Below are positions 6,236 to 14,864 of a stretch of DNA of 19,960 nt, piece after piece. Positions within the stretch are counted from its first letter, which is position 1. Every line of letters begins with the position of its first letter. The position numbers and the translations under genes were made by a program. This DNA comes from Bacteroidota bacterium. GTDB lineage: Bacteria; Bacteroidota; Bacteroidia; NS11-12g; UBA955. Location of the stretch: positions 1-19,960 of the forward strand of contig SXYY01000188.1 in the NCBI GenBank assembly GCA_005788145.1, in the 5' to 3' direction. A model generated the notes under the pieces. It had not been told where the DNA came from. It worked only from the letters and a program-made list of their open reading frames with translations, and ran no database searches.

Positions 6236-9200
6236 TTACCAACCCCGTATTTCAATCAGCGGCGCAATCGCCTGAGACGTAACCGCCTTTACAAATGCCG
6301 AATAGTCCTTCAGCATGAATGCATTGATTCGTTTCACCACCAAATCGGTCTCTCGCTGTGCAGTTTTCAACGCCACGACGCAGTTTTCACCGGGCATTTC
6401 ATTGCTCTCTATCAACCCATAAGCTGTCTGCAAATGATCCATTAAGCGGGTGGTGGCCTCTTCATAGGGACGGAAATCGGCGGGCAACATGTAAAGCAAC
6501 TTTAACGCAGCAACGCTATCCAACAATGGACGCTCGAACTTCTTCAATTTCGCTTCTGCACTATCGCTGAGGTATTTTTGGTTCACCCACACACTTACGG
6601 TCTTCTCTACCTCTTTTAATCCCTCAAAAGCCAACCTCGCACGCTCGATGGTCCTCCTCAGAGTATCGAGCATCTCCCGCTGTTTGGTATCGCCCAGGGC
6701 ATTGTATGCAAATCCTTGTGGCATGCGTATTTGAATCCAAACAGAATCGGCTGCGTTACCCCCAAAAATCACCAGCTTGTATTTTCCGGGAGACACCGTT
6801 CTTCCTGCAGGTATCCCGTCATCGGGCTTTGGTGTTTGGTGCGATGGCCAACGGAAACCGTCTTCCACCATTCTGTAGGGCACCCTGTAATAACCCGAAC
6901 TATCAAACGAAAACTTGTGGGTACGAATCAAATTGCCTGACTCGTTGTATACCTTGCCTACACAATCCAATTTCTTCCACTCGCCTGTCACTGCATCCTT
7001 TTCTGTGCCAATTTTCACATCGATCTGAGCACCATAAGGCTTGTTCGCTGCGCTCCAAGCCTCATCCGCCGAAAACCTCGCTCCGCTCGGTTGCCTATAC
7101 CTTGCAAGAACTCCGTCGCCGGCGTGCAAAATGTCTACGTTCACTCCACTTGTTACAACCGCCGGCGCTGTCAATGATTTTCCAGCCCAACTGCGCAACA
7201 CTGCAATGTCATCAAATACCCAAATACCCCGACCAAACGTCCCCAAAACCAAATCGCGCTCACGCGCTTGGATTTTCATATCCGCCACCGGCACACTGGG
7301 AAAACCTTTCCACTTTTTCCATATCGAACCGCCATCCACACTCACATACAAACCATGATCCGTGCCCAAAAACACCAACCCGGTCGCCTCGGCATCTGGC
7401 AATACACTCAATACATACACCGTTACCTTATCGCCCTTGCCCTCCTTATTGCCAAAACCATCCGCACCCACTTTGCGCGTCCAACTCGCCCCATAATTCA
7501 CGGAGTGATACAAATATGGCGCCCAATCGTTCTGACGGTAATTGTTCACCACCACCCAAGCCTCGGCAGCATTCTTCGGATTCGTCCAAACATAAGGCAC
7601 CCAAGCCCCAGGCGCATCCTTTGCAATCATTCCACCAACGAACGTCCAAGTTTTGCCACCATCGCGCGTGACATGGACCTTGCCATCATCGGTGCTCACG
7701 TATACCACATTTTTATCAGCTGCCGATGGCGCAATTGCCAAAATCGTGCAATGGTTCTCCGCTCCCGTAGCATCAACCGTTAGCCCCCCACTTTTGGCCT
7801 GCTCTTGTTTCTTGGGGTCGTTGCTGGTTAAATCCGGCGAAATCACACGCCACGATTTTCCATTGTCCGAGCTGTAGTGCACATACTGACTGCCGTAGTA
7901 CAATCCGTTTGCGTTGAAAGGATCAACCGCCATTGCCGCGTTCCAATTGTATCGCAGTGGCTTCCCCTCAGGATGTTGCGGTTTGATGTAGGTTGACTGA
8001 TGCGTAATTCTATTCCAATGATAGACATTTCCACCCTGATACATCGCATAGCCCTCACCTGGTTTCCCCGGAATCGGTGCCACATCAAAACCATCGCCAA
8101 ACAACACCTCCTGCCACTCACTGTTTTTGATGCCGCCCTCTATCCAATGGTAGGCTGGACCAAACCAACTGCCGTTATCTTGCAATCCACCATATACATT
8201 GTATGGCTCCTGGTCATCAACATCCACATGGTAAAACTGCCCGACAGGAATATTCTCAGCATATCGCCAATTCTGCCCACCGTCATAGGAAATGTTCAAG
8301 CCGCCATCGTTTCCGTTGATGATATATTTCGGATCGTCAGGATGCACATAAAACGCATGGTGATCGGGATGGATATGTCCCCAATCGGCCAAAATATCCC
8401 AATGTTTACCCCCATCCTCGCTGCGGGCGATCTGACTCCAAATGCTGTAAACGCGGTTTTCGTTGCTGGGGTCTACATACAACTCTGCATAATAAAAAGG
8501 CCTGTTCCCCGCATTGCCCTCTGTACTGACTTTATACCATTGGTCCCCCCCATTATCGCTGCGATAAACGCCAGTCTCCGAGGATTCGATGAACGCATAA
8601 ACCCGGTTGGGTGAAGATGCAGCCACGGCCAAACCAATTCTACCAATATCGCCTTTGGGCATCCCTTCTTTCACGCCGCTGCGCTTCCAGGTCTTGCCAC
8701 CATCATATGAAATATACAACCCACTGCCAGAAGGATCTCCTTTTTCAGGCCCCTTCTTTTCAGCACCATTTACGGTTGACGCTTTGCCACTGCGGAACGT
8801 CCATGGTTTGCGCTCAAAATCCCACATCGCTGCATACAACTTTTGGGGATTCATGGGGTCAATTACCAACTCTGCACAGCCTGTTGTCGCATTTACGTAC
8901 AAGACTTTCTGCCAACTCGCTCCACCGTCATCAGAGCGATACACCCCGCGATCAATATTTCCACCCCACACTGAGCCCATCGCCGCCACCCACAGTTGGG
9001 CGGGATTTTGTGGATTTATCACAATACGATGAATGGTTTTTGTTGACTCCAAACCCACACACTTCCACGTTTTTCCGGCATCAATGCTTTTGTATAAGCC
9101 TTTGCCACTGTTGTGACTGTTTCGGGGATTACCCTCTCCGGTACCTACATAAACAACACTGGGATTCAACGGATCCACGGCAATGGAACCGATGCTCTGC

Positions 9201-9553
9201 ACATCCATTTCATCAAAGATGGGCGACCAGCCGATCCCTCCGTCGTTACTCTTCCAAACACCTCCGCTAGCAGTTCCCGCGTAAATCACATTGCGATTGA
9301 CCGACTCCAAAGCCCCTTTTCTAGGCATGGCAAGGGCCGTAACCCGACCGCTCATCGCACCCGGACCGATATTGCGCTTGGGGATGTGTCGCATCACCGC
9401 CTCAAACTCACTGGTTTGATTGGGTGCGGAAACAGCCGTTTGCGCTTTTACATCGCCCAGAAAAATCGCCCCTAACGCCACGGTCAAACCCAAGGCATGA
9501 TTGTTTATGCGACCCATGAAAGTGGTCATACCCGAATTGATTGCATTGTGCAT
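6236..9553 (-). CDS. Secreted Asp-box (sortilin/VPS10-like) beta-propeller protein
   Basis: A 1105-residue exported protein with at least eleven Asp-box hairpins (S-x-D-x-G-x-x-W), for example SNDGGIGW, SIDAGKTW, SDDGGASW, SYDGGKTW, SEDGGKHW, TRDGGKTW and SVDGGSIW. They spread over about residues 100-740 and imply one or two large beta-propellers as in sortilin/VPS10 and BNR glycosidases. Residues from about 750 on lack boxes and become helical with charged stretches. An N-terminal signal peptide (LGLTVALGAIFLGDVKAQ) points to export. No T9SS or lipoprotein sorting signal is seen at either end. Such proteins are often annotated as glycosyl hydrolases, but Asp boxes alone do not show catalysis, so substrate and activity are unknown. 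Start choice: the ATG at 9553 lies 4 nt after a perfect promoter box; in-frame ATGs at 9529 and 9517 are alternatives. Confidence 0.9.
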   Translation of the reverse strand: MHNAINSGMTTFMGRINNHALGLTVALGAIFLGDVKAQTAVSAPNQTSEFEAVMRHIPKRNIGPGAMSGRVTALAMPRKGALESVNRNVIYAGTASGGVWKSNDGGIGWSPIFDEMDVQSIGSIAVDPLNPSVVYVGTGEGNPRNSHNSGKGLYKSIDAGKTWKCVGLESTKTIHRIVINPQNPAQLWVAAMGSVWGGNIDRGVYRSDDGGASWQKVLYVNATTGCAELVIDPMNPQKLYAAMWDFERKPWTFRSGKASTVNGAEKKGPEKGDPSGSGLYISYDGGKTWKRSGVKEGMPKGDIGRIGLAVAASSPNRVYAFIESSETGVYRSDNGGDQWYKVSTEGNAGNRPFYYAELYVDPSNENRVYSIWSQIARSEDGGKHWDILADWGHIHPDHHAFYVHPDDPKYIINGNDGGLNISYDGGQNWRYAENIPVGQFYHVDVDDQEPYNVYGGLQDNGSWFGPAYHWIEGGIKNSEWQEVLFGDGFDVAPIPGKPGEGYAMYQGGNVYHWNRITHQSTYIKPQHPEGKPLRYNWNAAMAVDPFNANGLYYGSQYVHYSSDNGKSWRVISPDLTSNDPKKQEQAKSGGLTVDATGAENHCTILAIAPSAADKNVVYVSTDDGKVHVTRDGGKTWTFVGGMIAKDAPGAWVPYVWTNPKNAAEAWVVVNNYRQNDWAPYLYHSVNYGASWTRKVGADGFGNKEGKGDKVTVYVLSVLPDAEATGLVFLGTDHGLYVSVDGGSIWKKWKGFPSVPVADMKIQARERDLVLGTFGRGIWVFDDIAVLRSWAGKSLTAPAVVTSGVNVDILHAGDGVLARYRQPSGARFSADEAWSAANKPYGAQIDVKIGTEKDAVTGEWKKLDCVGKVYNESGNLIRTHKFSFDSSGYYRVPYRMVEDGFRWPSHQTPKPDDGIPAGRTVSPGKYKLVIFGGNAADSVWIQIRMPQGFAYNALGDTKQREMLDTLRRTIERARLAFEGLKEVEKTVSVWVNQKYLSDSAEAKLKKFERPLLDSVAALKLLYMLPADFRPYEEATTRLMDHLQTAYGLIESNEMPGENCVVALKTAQRETDLVVKRINAFMLKDYSAFVKAVTSQAIAPLIEIRGW

Positions 9554-9557
9554 TTTT

Positions 9558-9588
9558 CAAACCTACGAAATACAGACGCAGTTGGCAA
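9558..9588 (-). promoter_or_regulatory. Promoter of the Asp-box gene (-33 TTG, -7 TAGGTTTG)
   Basis: On the minus strand TTG (9588-9586) is followed by 20 nt and the perfect -7 box TAGGTTTG (9565-9558), the best complete Bacteroidota promoter in the window. Only 4 nt separate it from the first ATG (9553). Either the message is leaderless or translation starts at the ATGs at 9529 or 9517. Confidence 0.65.
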
Positions 9589-9662
9589 CTTCACCAAACA
9601 CATTCTACCGCAATATGCTGCCCTTTTATCGAACAAAATCGGGGGCGCCGTGTTAATCGTTC

Positions 9663-9670
9663 TATCTTTG
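9663..9670 (+). promoter_or_regulatory. -7 promoter box of the metallophosphoesterase gene
   Basis: TATCTTTG is a perfect TAnnTTTG match, 17 nt before the ATG at 9688. No TTG is present at the -33 position. It supports the ATG at 9688 over longer in-frame extensions. Confidence 0.55.
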
Positions 9671-9687
9671 CAGCTCCAAACGTCTCC

Positions 9688-10938
9688 ATGTTCAAACAAC
9701 AGATTACCGCTTTTATCTTTTTTACACTCTTTTTCCTCGCTTTGGACACCTATGTTTGGCAGGGCATCAAAACCATCACGCCAAATTGGAGTCAACGCGC
9801 CAAGAGTATTTTGAAATGGAGCTATTGGGGATACACCGTTTTTACTTTTGTCTTCTTCTTGTTGGTGCGATTTCAGTTCATTCCATTGCCAGCGGCCGTG
9901 GTAAAATTGCTATCAGCCATCGCCTTTGCCATCGTCATTGCCAAGTTGTTCTGGGTGGTTTTCCTGCTCATCGATGATATTATTCGGCTGTTTCGCTGGA
10001 TTTACCAGTACTTTTTTACTGATTTGGAAAGTGCGCCCGACAGACCCAGTGGCATATCCCGATTAAAGTTCTTACAGTATACAGGCCTCGCCGTAGGTGC
10101 CGCCTTCATTGGAACGGCTGTTTGGGGTATATTCAAAGGCGCCCACAACTACACCATACACCGCAAAAAAATCAATTTGGCCGGATTACCTGAGGCCTTC
10201 AAAGGGCTGAAAATTTTGCAGATATCAGACATCCATTCGGGTAGTTTTTGGGACCGCGAAGCCGTGGCACAAGGCATCAAACTCATCAACGAACAACAAG
10301 CCGATGTGGTCTTCTTCACTGGCGATATCGTCAATGACCGCTCAGAAGAACTCGTTCCTTGGATGGATCTTTTCTCCCAAATCAAAGCACCCCTGGGTGT
10401 TTTTTCTACCCTTGGCAACCACGACTATGGCGATTATGTGCCCTGGCCTTCTGCTGCCGCCAAAAAGAAAAACTTGGAAGACCTCATCTCTTACCACAAA
10501 GAAATGGGCTGGGACATTCTCAACGATGAACATCGGGTATTGGAGAAAGACGGACAAAAACTGACCATCGTTGGCGTGCAAAACTGGAGTGCGAAAGCGC
10601 GCTTCCCGAAGTACGGTGATCTTGAAAAAGCCCTGGAAGGCGCACCCAAAGACACCGTCAAAATTTTGTTGAGCCACGACCCATCTCATTGGCGTGAGCA
10701 AGTGGTGGGCAAACAAACCGACATCGCCCTTACGTTCGCGGGACATACCCATGGTATGCAGTTTGGCATCGATTCAAAATTCTATCGCTGGAGTCCCGTA
10801 AAATACGTGTACAAAGAGTGGTTGGACCTATACATAGAGAAAGACCAGCACCTATATGTAAACCGCGGATTCGGCTATTTGGGATATCCCGGCAGAATGG
10901 GTATCTACCCCGAAATTACCGTGGTTACTTTAACGTAA
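9688..10938 (+). CDS. Membrane-anchored calcineurin-like metallophosphoesterase
   Basis: A 416-residue protein with an N-terminal membrane part and a C-terminal dimetal phosphoesterase domain resembling the YkuE/YaeI group. Hydrophobic segments lie at about 5-25, 45-65, 70-95 and 128-150. The catalytic motifs follow in order: D181-x-H183 (ISDIHSG), D213 (TGDIVN), N244-H245 (LGNHDYG), H330 (LSHDPSHW) and H353/H355 (AGHTHGMQ). The family C-terminal signature GYLGYPGRMGIYPEI is present. The segment before the last hydrophobic stretch reads SRLKFLQYTGLAVGAA, like a Tat signal that has lost its second arginine. The catalytic domain probably faces the periplasm. The substrate is unknown; relatives cleave phosphodiesters or lipid-linked phosphates. 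The frame is open upstream to 9541, but promoter position and membrane topology favour 9688. It converges on the amylase gene with 18 nt between stops. Confidence 0.9.
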   Translation: MFKQQITAFIFFTLFFLALDTYVWQGIKTITPNWSQRAKSILKWSYWGYTVFTFVFFLLVRFQFIPLPAAVVKLLSAIAFAIVIAKLFWVVFLLIDDIIRLFRWIYQYFFTDLESAPDRPSGISRLKFLQYTGLAVGAAFIGTAVWGIFKGAHNYTIHRKKINLAGLPEAFKGLKILQISDIHSGSFWDREAVAQGIKLINEQQADVVFFTGDIVNDRSEELVPWMDLFSQIKAPLGVFSTLGNHDYGDYVPWPSAAAKKKNLEDLISYHKEMGWDILNDEHRVLEKDGQKLTIVGVQNWSAKARFPKYGDLEKALEGAPKDTVKILLSHDPSHWREQVVGKQTDIALTFAGHTHGMQFGIDSKFYRWSPVKYVYKEWLDLYIEKDQHLYVNRGFGYLGYPGRMGIYPEITVVTLT

Positions 10939-10956
10939 GCTCGATGCCCCATCAAA

Positions 10957-13716
10957 TCAATTAAAGACGTACTCAAACTTGCCGGGAGGCAACATCACCC
11001 AAACGGTACCCAAATCGTCTTGAACCAACTTGGTATCATTGAACGTTTGAATGCCACCCACTTGGCCAACAAAGGTTTTACCGGTCCTTAAGTTCGCTGG
11101 ACGCACCCCATCGGTAAAACTCAATTCCACGGCTTGGATGCTTTTGCTGCGATTGAATACGGCATAGACAATCTCACCAAAATACTTGCGCTGAATGATC
11201 AGTACATCGTCGGAAAGTGTCGTAACCTTCATGTCACCATAAGTCATCGCCATGTGGGTTCTGCGGAATTGGGCCATTTGTGCTACGAGGGTTCGCTGCT
11301 TCTTTTCTTTGTCCGATAGCCCCATAATTGTATCCAACTTGTTTTTGGGATCTGCATTTGAGCCCAAACCGCGGTCGAAACGCATCATTCTGCGACTGTC
11401 TGGGTCACTCGCACCAGGCATACCGATTTCATCGCCGTAATAAATCACAGGGATACCTGGAATGGCAAAATTAAACGCCATCATGCTCAACAATCGGTCG
11501 TAAGCTTGGGTGTCGCGCACTTGAATATCGCGGTCCCAACCGGCTTGTTTGCTGTCTTCTCCTTCTTTCATCGAACCATCGAGGATGGAAATGATGCGGG
11601 CTTTGTCTTGGTTGCCCGATACATTGCCCATGGTGTGGTGAGCGCCATACCATTTTTTTGAATCGTTGAGGGTTTGCGCAAGCTGTTTGCAGCCCCCTTG
11701 TCCTTTGAAGGTACTCACCGCTGCATCGTACATGTTGAAGTCGAACTGGGCATCAAGCATCCCGCTACCAAGGTATGAGCTGATGAGTTCTGGACTACCG
11801 TAGGTTTCGCCAATTTGGTAATAGCTACGACGCTGGGGGATGGATACTTCGGTTTTAATCTTGTAGGTGAGCGCGCGCCAGAAGGGGTCTGGGATGTGCT
11901 TGGTGGCATCGTGACGGAAACCATCCACATCGAAATTCTTGAACCACCAAAGGGCGGAATCGGTAAGGGCGTTAACCACTTCGGGTTTGAAGTAGTTGAA
12001 TGTGGGCATGAAGTCATCGAACCAGGTGGTTAGCCGATATTCATCCCAACGCTCGGTGTTCTTGGATCCATCGGGCAAATACAGCGGGGTAAACCACGAG
12101 GGGTATTGTTTGTAGAGGGGGTGTTCTTGGTGGATGTGGTGTGCCACATAATCCAAGAAAATGTTGATGCCGTATTTGTGGGCCGTTTCGATGAGCTGTT
12201 TGAGTTCTGCTTCTGTGCAAAATCTGGGGTCCGTGGCGCGGAGCGCCACGGGCCAATACCCGTGATAACCACTAAATTTGGTTGCCGGGGTTTTTGTCCA
12301 CTGTCCGTAAGGACCCTCCGGATTCCGCACCACCGGCGAGATCCACAAACTGTTTACGCCCAACTCCGTGAAAAATCCTTCCTCAATCTTTTTGGTGATA
12401 CCCACCACATCGCCGCCGTAGAAATCCACTTTGGGATCCACATCGGGTCGATTTAAAGGCCTGTTATTCTCCTTCTTTCCATCCACAAAACGATCAATCA
12501 TGGGATTGTACATCACCATCGTGCGGGGATCTTTGCGGTCGCCAAATTTGCCCATATCGTAGATTACACGCCCAGCCGCCAATGGCACCAACACCTCATT
12601 ACTCACTCCTTCATAACTGCCAATCCAAACACGGATATAACTTCGCTGTGCTTGCCAAGCCGCCTTGGGCACAGCAATCTTGATGATGCTTTCGCCCGTC
12701 ATGGGATCATACTCGCCTTCACCCACTTCCAATCGCTGGTTCTGCCACATCGCCAACACCGCATTGTATTCACCTTTGCCAAGGCCCATCATGTTTTTGG
12801 TGCTCACAAAAATCTCTGTGGGAATTTCTGCATTCCAATAATCACCCGGTTGGGGCGAAGTATAAGAAGTACCCAACTGCAAATCAGCCGTAGACACCAT
12901 GAAGGTAGAATTGAATCCACCCATGCCATTGCCCACCGAATCTTTGTTGTTAGGGTCCCGGATTTCCTTGGTCTCCAAATTCCATTTGCCAGCATACGAT
13001 ACCACAAATACATATTGATGGCTGCCCGGTCCTACCCATGTGCTGCCCACCCAAGTGCCTTGCGTTTTATCTGAGGGATCCTCCTCCCAGCGCAGCGATA
13101 AATTGTTCGCATTCCAGGCATTGAATGTGCCTTTGACTTTCACAGAGCTATAGGCATAGGTCTTGGTTTTCCATCGAAACTCGCGAAGGACTTTTTCTGA
13201 TTTTCGCACCGGGACCGTGGTGCTCTTGCCCGCACTCCAAATTTGAAAGTACTGCAATGCCGATTCCTTACCGTAGTTGTCGCCCTCCCACCACAATTGC
13301 ATGGAGTCACAAACAAACCCCTTCACCAAAAGGGAATCTGCCGATCCGCGATTCCATGAAAAACGCAAGTTGGATATACCCGCACCCGGAAAATTCTTGG
13401 GCACCGTGATGCTGTCGATGGCCGATACATAAGGAAAATAATCGCCCAGCCACACCCAGGTTTTTCCAGGCTGAAGCGTTACCATGTTGTTTAATCCCAA
13501 TGATGGATCGTTGATCTCGATCGGACTTTTCCTCGCCGGTGGAACCACCATCCGCTTTACGGCCGACTTGTTTTTTCCTTTGCCCGTAGCGATTTGCTCC
13601 TGCTGCTCAGAGCCCTTTGATTTTACTTTTGGGGTTTTGGCTTTGTTGCCTTTTTGCGCATTCGCCGTCAGCGCAAAAAGGCAGCTGATTCCGACAGTAA
13701 CAAACAACTTTTGCAT
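10957..13716 (-). CDS. Secreted GH13 alpha-amylase-family enzyme
   Basis: A 919-residue exported glycoside hydrolase, probably acting on alpha-glucans. The signal peptide ends ANA (about residue 20), followed by a Lys-rich, low-complexity stretch to about 55. Residues 190-270 look like a CBM48/AMPK-type glycan-binding fold (KGTFNAWN, HQYVFVVSYAGKWN). The (beta/alpha)8 barrel follows: region I DYVAHH (522-527), region II GFRHDATKH with nucleophile D603, region III QIGETYG with acid/base E637, region IV SGNQDKA with D704. The catalytic triad is therefore complete. However, region I has H526 where Asn is usual, and region IV has Q703 where His is usual. No T9SS tail is visible at the C-terminus (PPGKFEYVFN). 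It lies 33 nt after the T9SS nuclease-like gene, so co-transcription is possible; a 7/8 promoter-like box (13728-13735) may also drive it. Confidence 0.93.
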   Translation of the reverse strand: MQKLFVTVGISCLFALTANAQKGNKAKTPKVKSKGSEQQEQIATGKGKNKSAVKRMVVPPARKSPIEINDPSLGLNNMVTLQPGKTWVWLGDYFPYVSAIDSITVPKNFPGAGISNLRFSWNRGSADSLLVKGFVCDSMQLWWEGDNYGKESALQYFQIWSAGKSTTVPVRKSEKVLREFRWKTKTYAYSSVKVKGTFNAWNANNLSLRWEEDPSDKTQGTWVGSTWVGPGSHQYVFVVSYAGKWNLETKEIRDPNNKDSVGNGMGGFNSTFMVSTADLQLGTSYTSPQPGDYWNAEIPTEIFVSTKNMMGLGKGEYNAVLAMWQNQRLEVGEGEYDPMTGESIIKIAVPKAAWQAQRSYIRVWIGSYEGVSNEVLVPLAAGRVIYDMGKFGDRKDPRTMVMYNPMIDRFVDGKKENNRPLNRPDVDPKVDFYGGDVVGITKKIEEGFFTELGVNSLWISPVVRNPEGPYGQWTKTPATKFSGYHGYWPVALRATDPRFCTEAELKQLIETAHKYGINIFLDYVAHHIHQEHPLYKQYPSWFTPLYLPDGSKNTERWDEYRLTTWFDDFMPTFNYFKPEVVNALTDSALWWFKNFDVDGFRHDATKHIPDPFWRALTYKIKTEVSIPQRRSYYQIGETYGSPELISSYLGSGMLDAQFDFNMYDAAVSTFKGQGGCKQLAQTLNDSKKWYGAHHTMGNVSGNQDKARIISILDGSMKEGEDSKQAGWDRDIQVRDTQAYDRLLSMMAFNFAIPGIPVIYYGDEIGMPGASDPDSRRMMRFDRGLGSNADPKNKLDTIMGLSDKEKKQRTLVAQMAQFRRTHMAMTYGDMKVTTLSDDVLIIQRKYFGEIVYAVFNRSKSIQAVELSFTDGVRPANLRTGKTFVGQVGGIQTFNDTKLVQDDLGTVWVMLPPGKFEYVFN

Positions 13717-13749
13717 GGTATAAAGTGTAAAATTAACACTTAGCCACCA

Positions 13750-14853
13750 CTATCGCACATAGACCTTTACACTTTTTCGCGCACCATTGGGATAGACATA
13801 TTGTAACAAATACATTCCTGTTGCTGCGGGTTTTACAGTCTCGGGATCGCCTTGCATCAACAACCTGCCTTGTAGATCGAACACCAACAATTGACATGGA
13901 ATTCCCATTGTTTCGCGCCACGCAGGCTCCAAGCTTTCTACACCTACCCAAACCTTGAAATCCATCGAGAACTTGGCCCAAACTGGATAATGATCCGAAG
14001 TGTTCAACCGGTAACTTGCTATGTAACTATCGCCGACCATCACACCGCTTTGGTTCGACAGAAAATTGTCCTTCAGCGAAGCGGTTACACACATATGGTC
14101 TATCATCTCTGAATAACTCGCCGTGCTTTTCTGCTTGGCCAAACTGAGGCGATACGAAGGAAACACATAGTTGGTATCTGAGCGCCAAGTCAAAAATGGA
14201 CTTGCTTTTCCGCTGACAATGGATGCATCCAAATCATCGTTCCAATCACCAAGAACCATCCCCTTCCATGATTTTTTGGGATCCAAATAATTCTTCAATT
14301 CTTCCGCTGCTTTCTCCCTGCGGTTGTACGATGTGAGTTTCTCGGATGTTGAGCCCGTATTCGCTTTTAAGTGAATTACCCAAAAATATAGCGTGTCTTT
14401 TTTGCTCCCCCACTGCGATTCCAAAGCCACTTCCAATGGAAAACGACCACTCGCAAATTCATAATCAAATGCCAACAAAATGGACTTGCTATACAACAAA
14501 CGAAACATCGATTTCTTGTACATCAACGCCGTTTTCTGGGTTTGGGTATAGGTGGTAATGACTGCGCCATACTGCGGCAAATTCCCTTGTAGTTTAGCCC
14601 AATATCCTGGATTCGAAATCTCACACAACCCCAATACATCGAGGTCCATGTTGTTGATAACCTCTGTTACATTTTTCAATTGGGTTACTTCATTGCTCGG
14701 CCCATTCAAACTATCCCCAAACCACTCAACATTCCAGGTACCCACATCCAAAGTGGTATCCGAACCAATTTTCGGCACCTGTCCAATTGCCGGAAAGGCA
14801 ATCAAGCCAAACAACAATCCAAGAAATTTCTGAAAATCCTTCAAGCCCGCCAT
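13750..14853 (-). CDS. Secreted endonuclease/exonuclease/phosphatase-family protein with T9SS tail
   Basis: A 367-residue exported protein of the DNase I-like metal phosphoesterase fold. An N-terminal signal peptide (FLGLLFGLIAFPAIGQ) is followed by motifs in the family order: N41 (GTWNVEWFG), E78 (LGLCEI), H161 (VIHLKAN), D203 and N205 (GDWNDD), D252/H253 (MIDHMC) and the catalytic D287-H288 (SDHYPVW). The last ~65 residues, with VFDLQGRLLM, an interval, GMYLLQY and KSVKVYVR, look like a T9SS type A sorting domain. It is therefore probably exported across the outer membrane and acts on extracellular nucleic acid or phosphoesters; the substrate is inferred. I chose the ATG at 14853, 11 nt after the nadK stop. 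A TTG start at 14868 would overlap the nadK stop codon. Operon position behind nadK looks incidental to function. Confidence 0.88.
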   Translation of the reverse strand: MAGLKDFQKFLGLLFGLIAFPAIGQVPKIGSDTTLDVGTWNVEWFGDSLNGPSNEVTQLKNVTEVINNMDLDVLGLCEISNPGYWAKLQGNLPQYGAVITTYTQTQKTALMYKKSMFRLLYSKSILLAFDYEFASGRFPLEVALESQWGSKKDTLYFWVIHLKANTGSTSEKLTSYNRREKAAEELKNYLDPKKSWKGMVLGDWNDDLDASIVSGKASPFLTWRSDTNYVFPSYRLSLAKQKSTASYSEMIDHMCVTASLKDNFLSNQSGVMVGDSYIASYRLNTSDHYPVWAKFSMDFKVWVGVESLEPAWRETMGIPCQLLVFDLQGRLLMQGDPETVKPAATGMYLLQYVYPNGARKSVKVYVR

Positions 14854-14864
14854 CCCCTCAGCAA

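Noticed and set aside
6706..7671. 321-residue open frame on the plus strand
   Set aside because: It lies wholly opposite the Asp-box gene, has biased His/Pro/Ser composition and no recognisable domain; it is an antisense shadow.
8000..9475. Several plus-strand open frames of 120-219 residues
   Set aside because: They overlap each other and lie opposite the Asp-box coding sequence, whose low stop content on the complementary strand explains them.
13728..13735. Amylase promoter box TAATTTTA
   Set aside because: Only 7 of 8 positions match, the final G is lost and no TTG is at -33; AT-rich spacer could give this by chance, so it is mentioned only in the gene entry.
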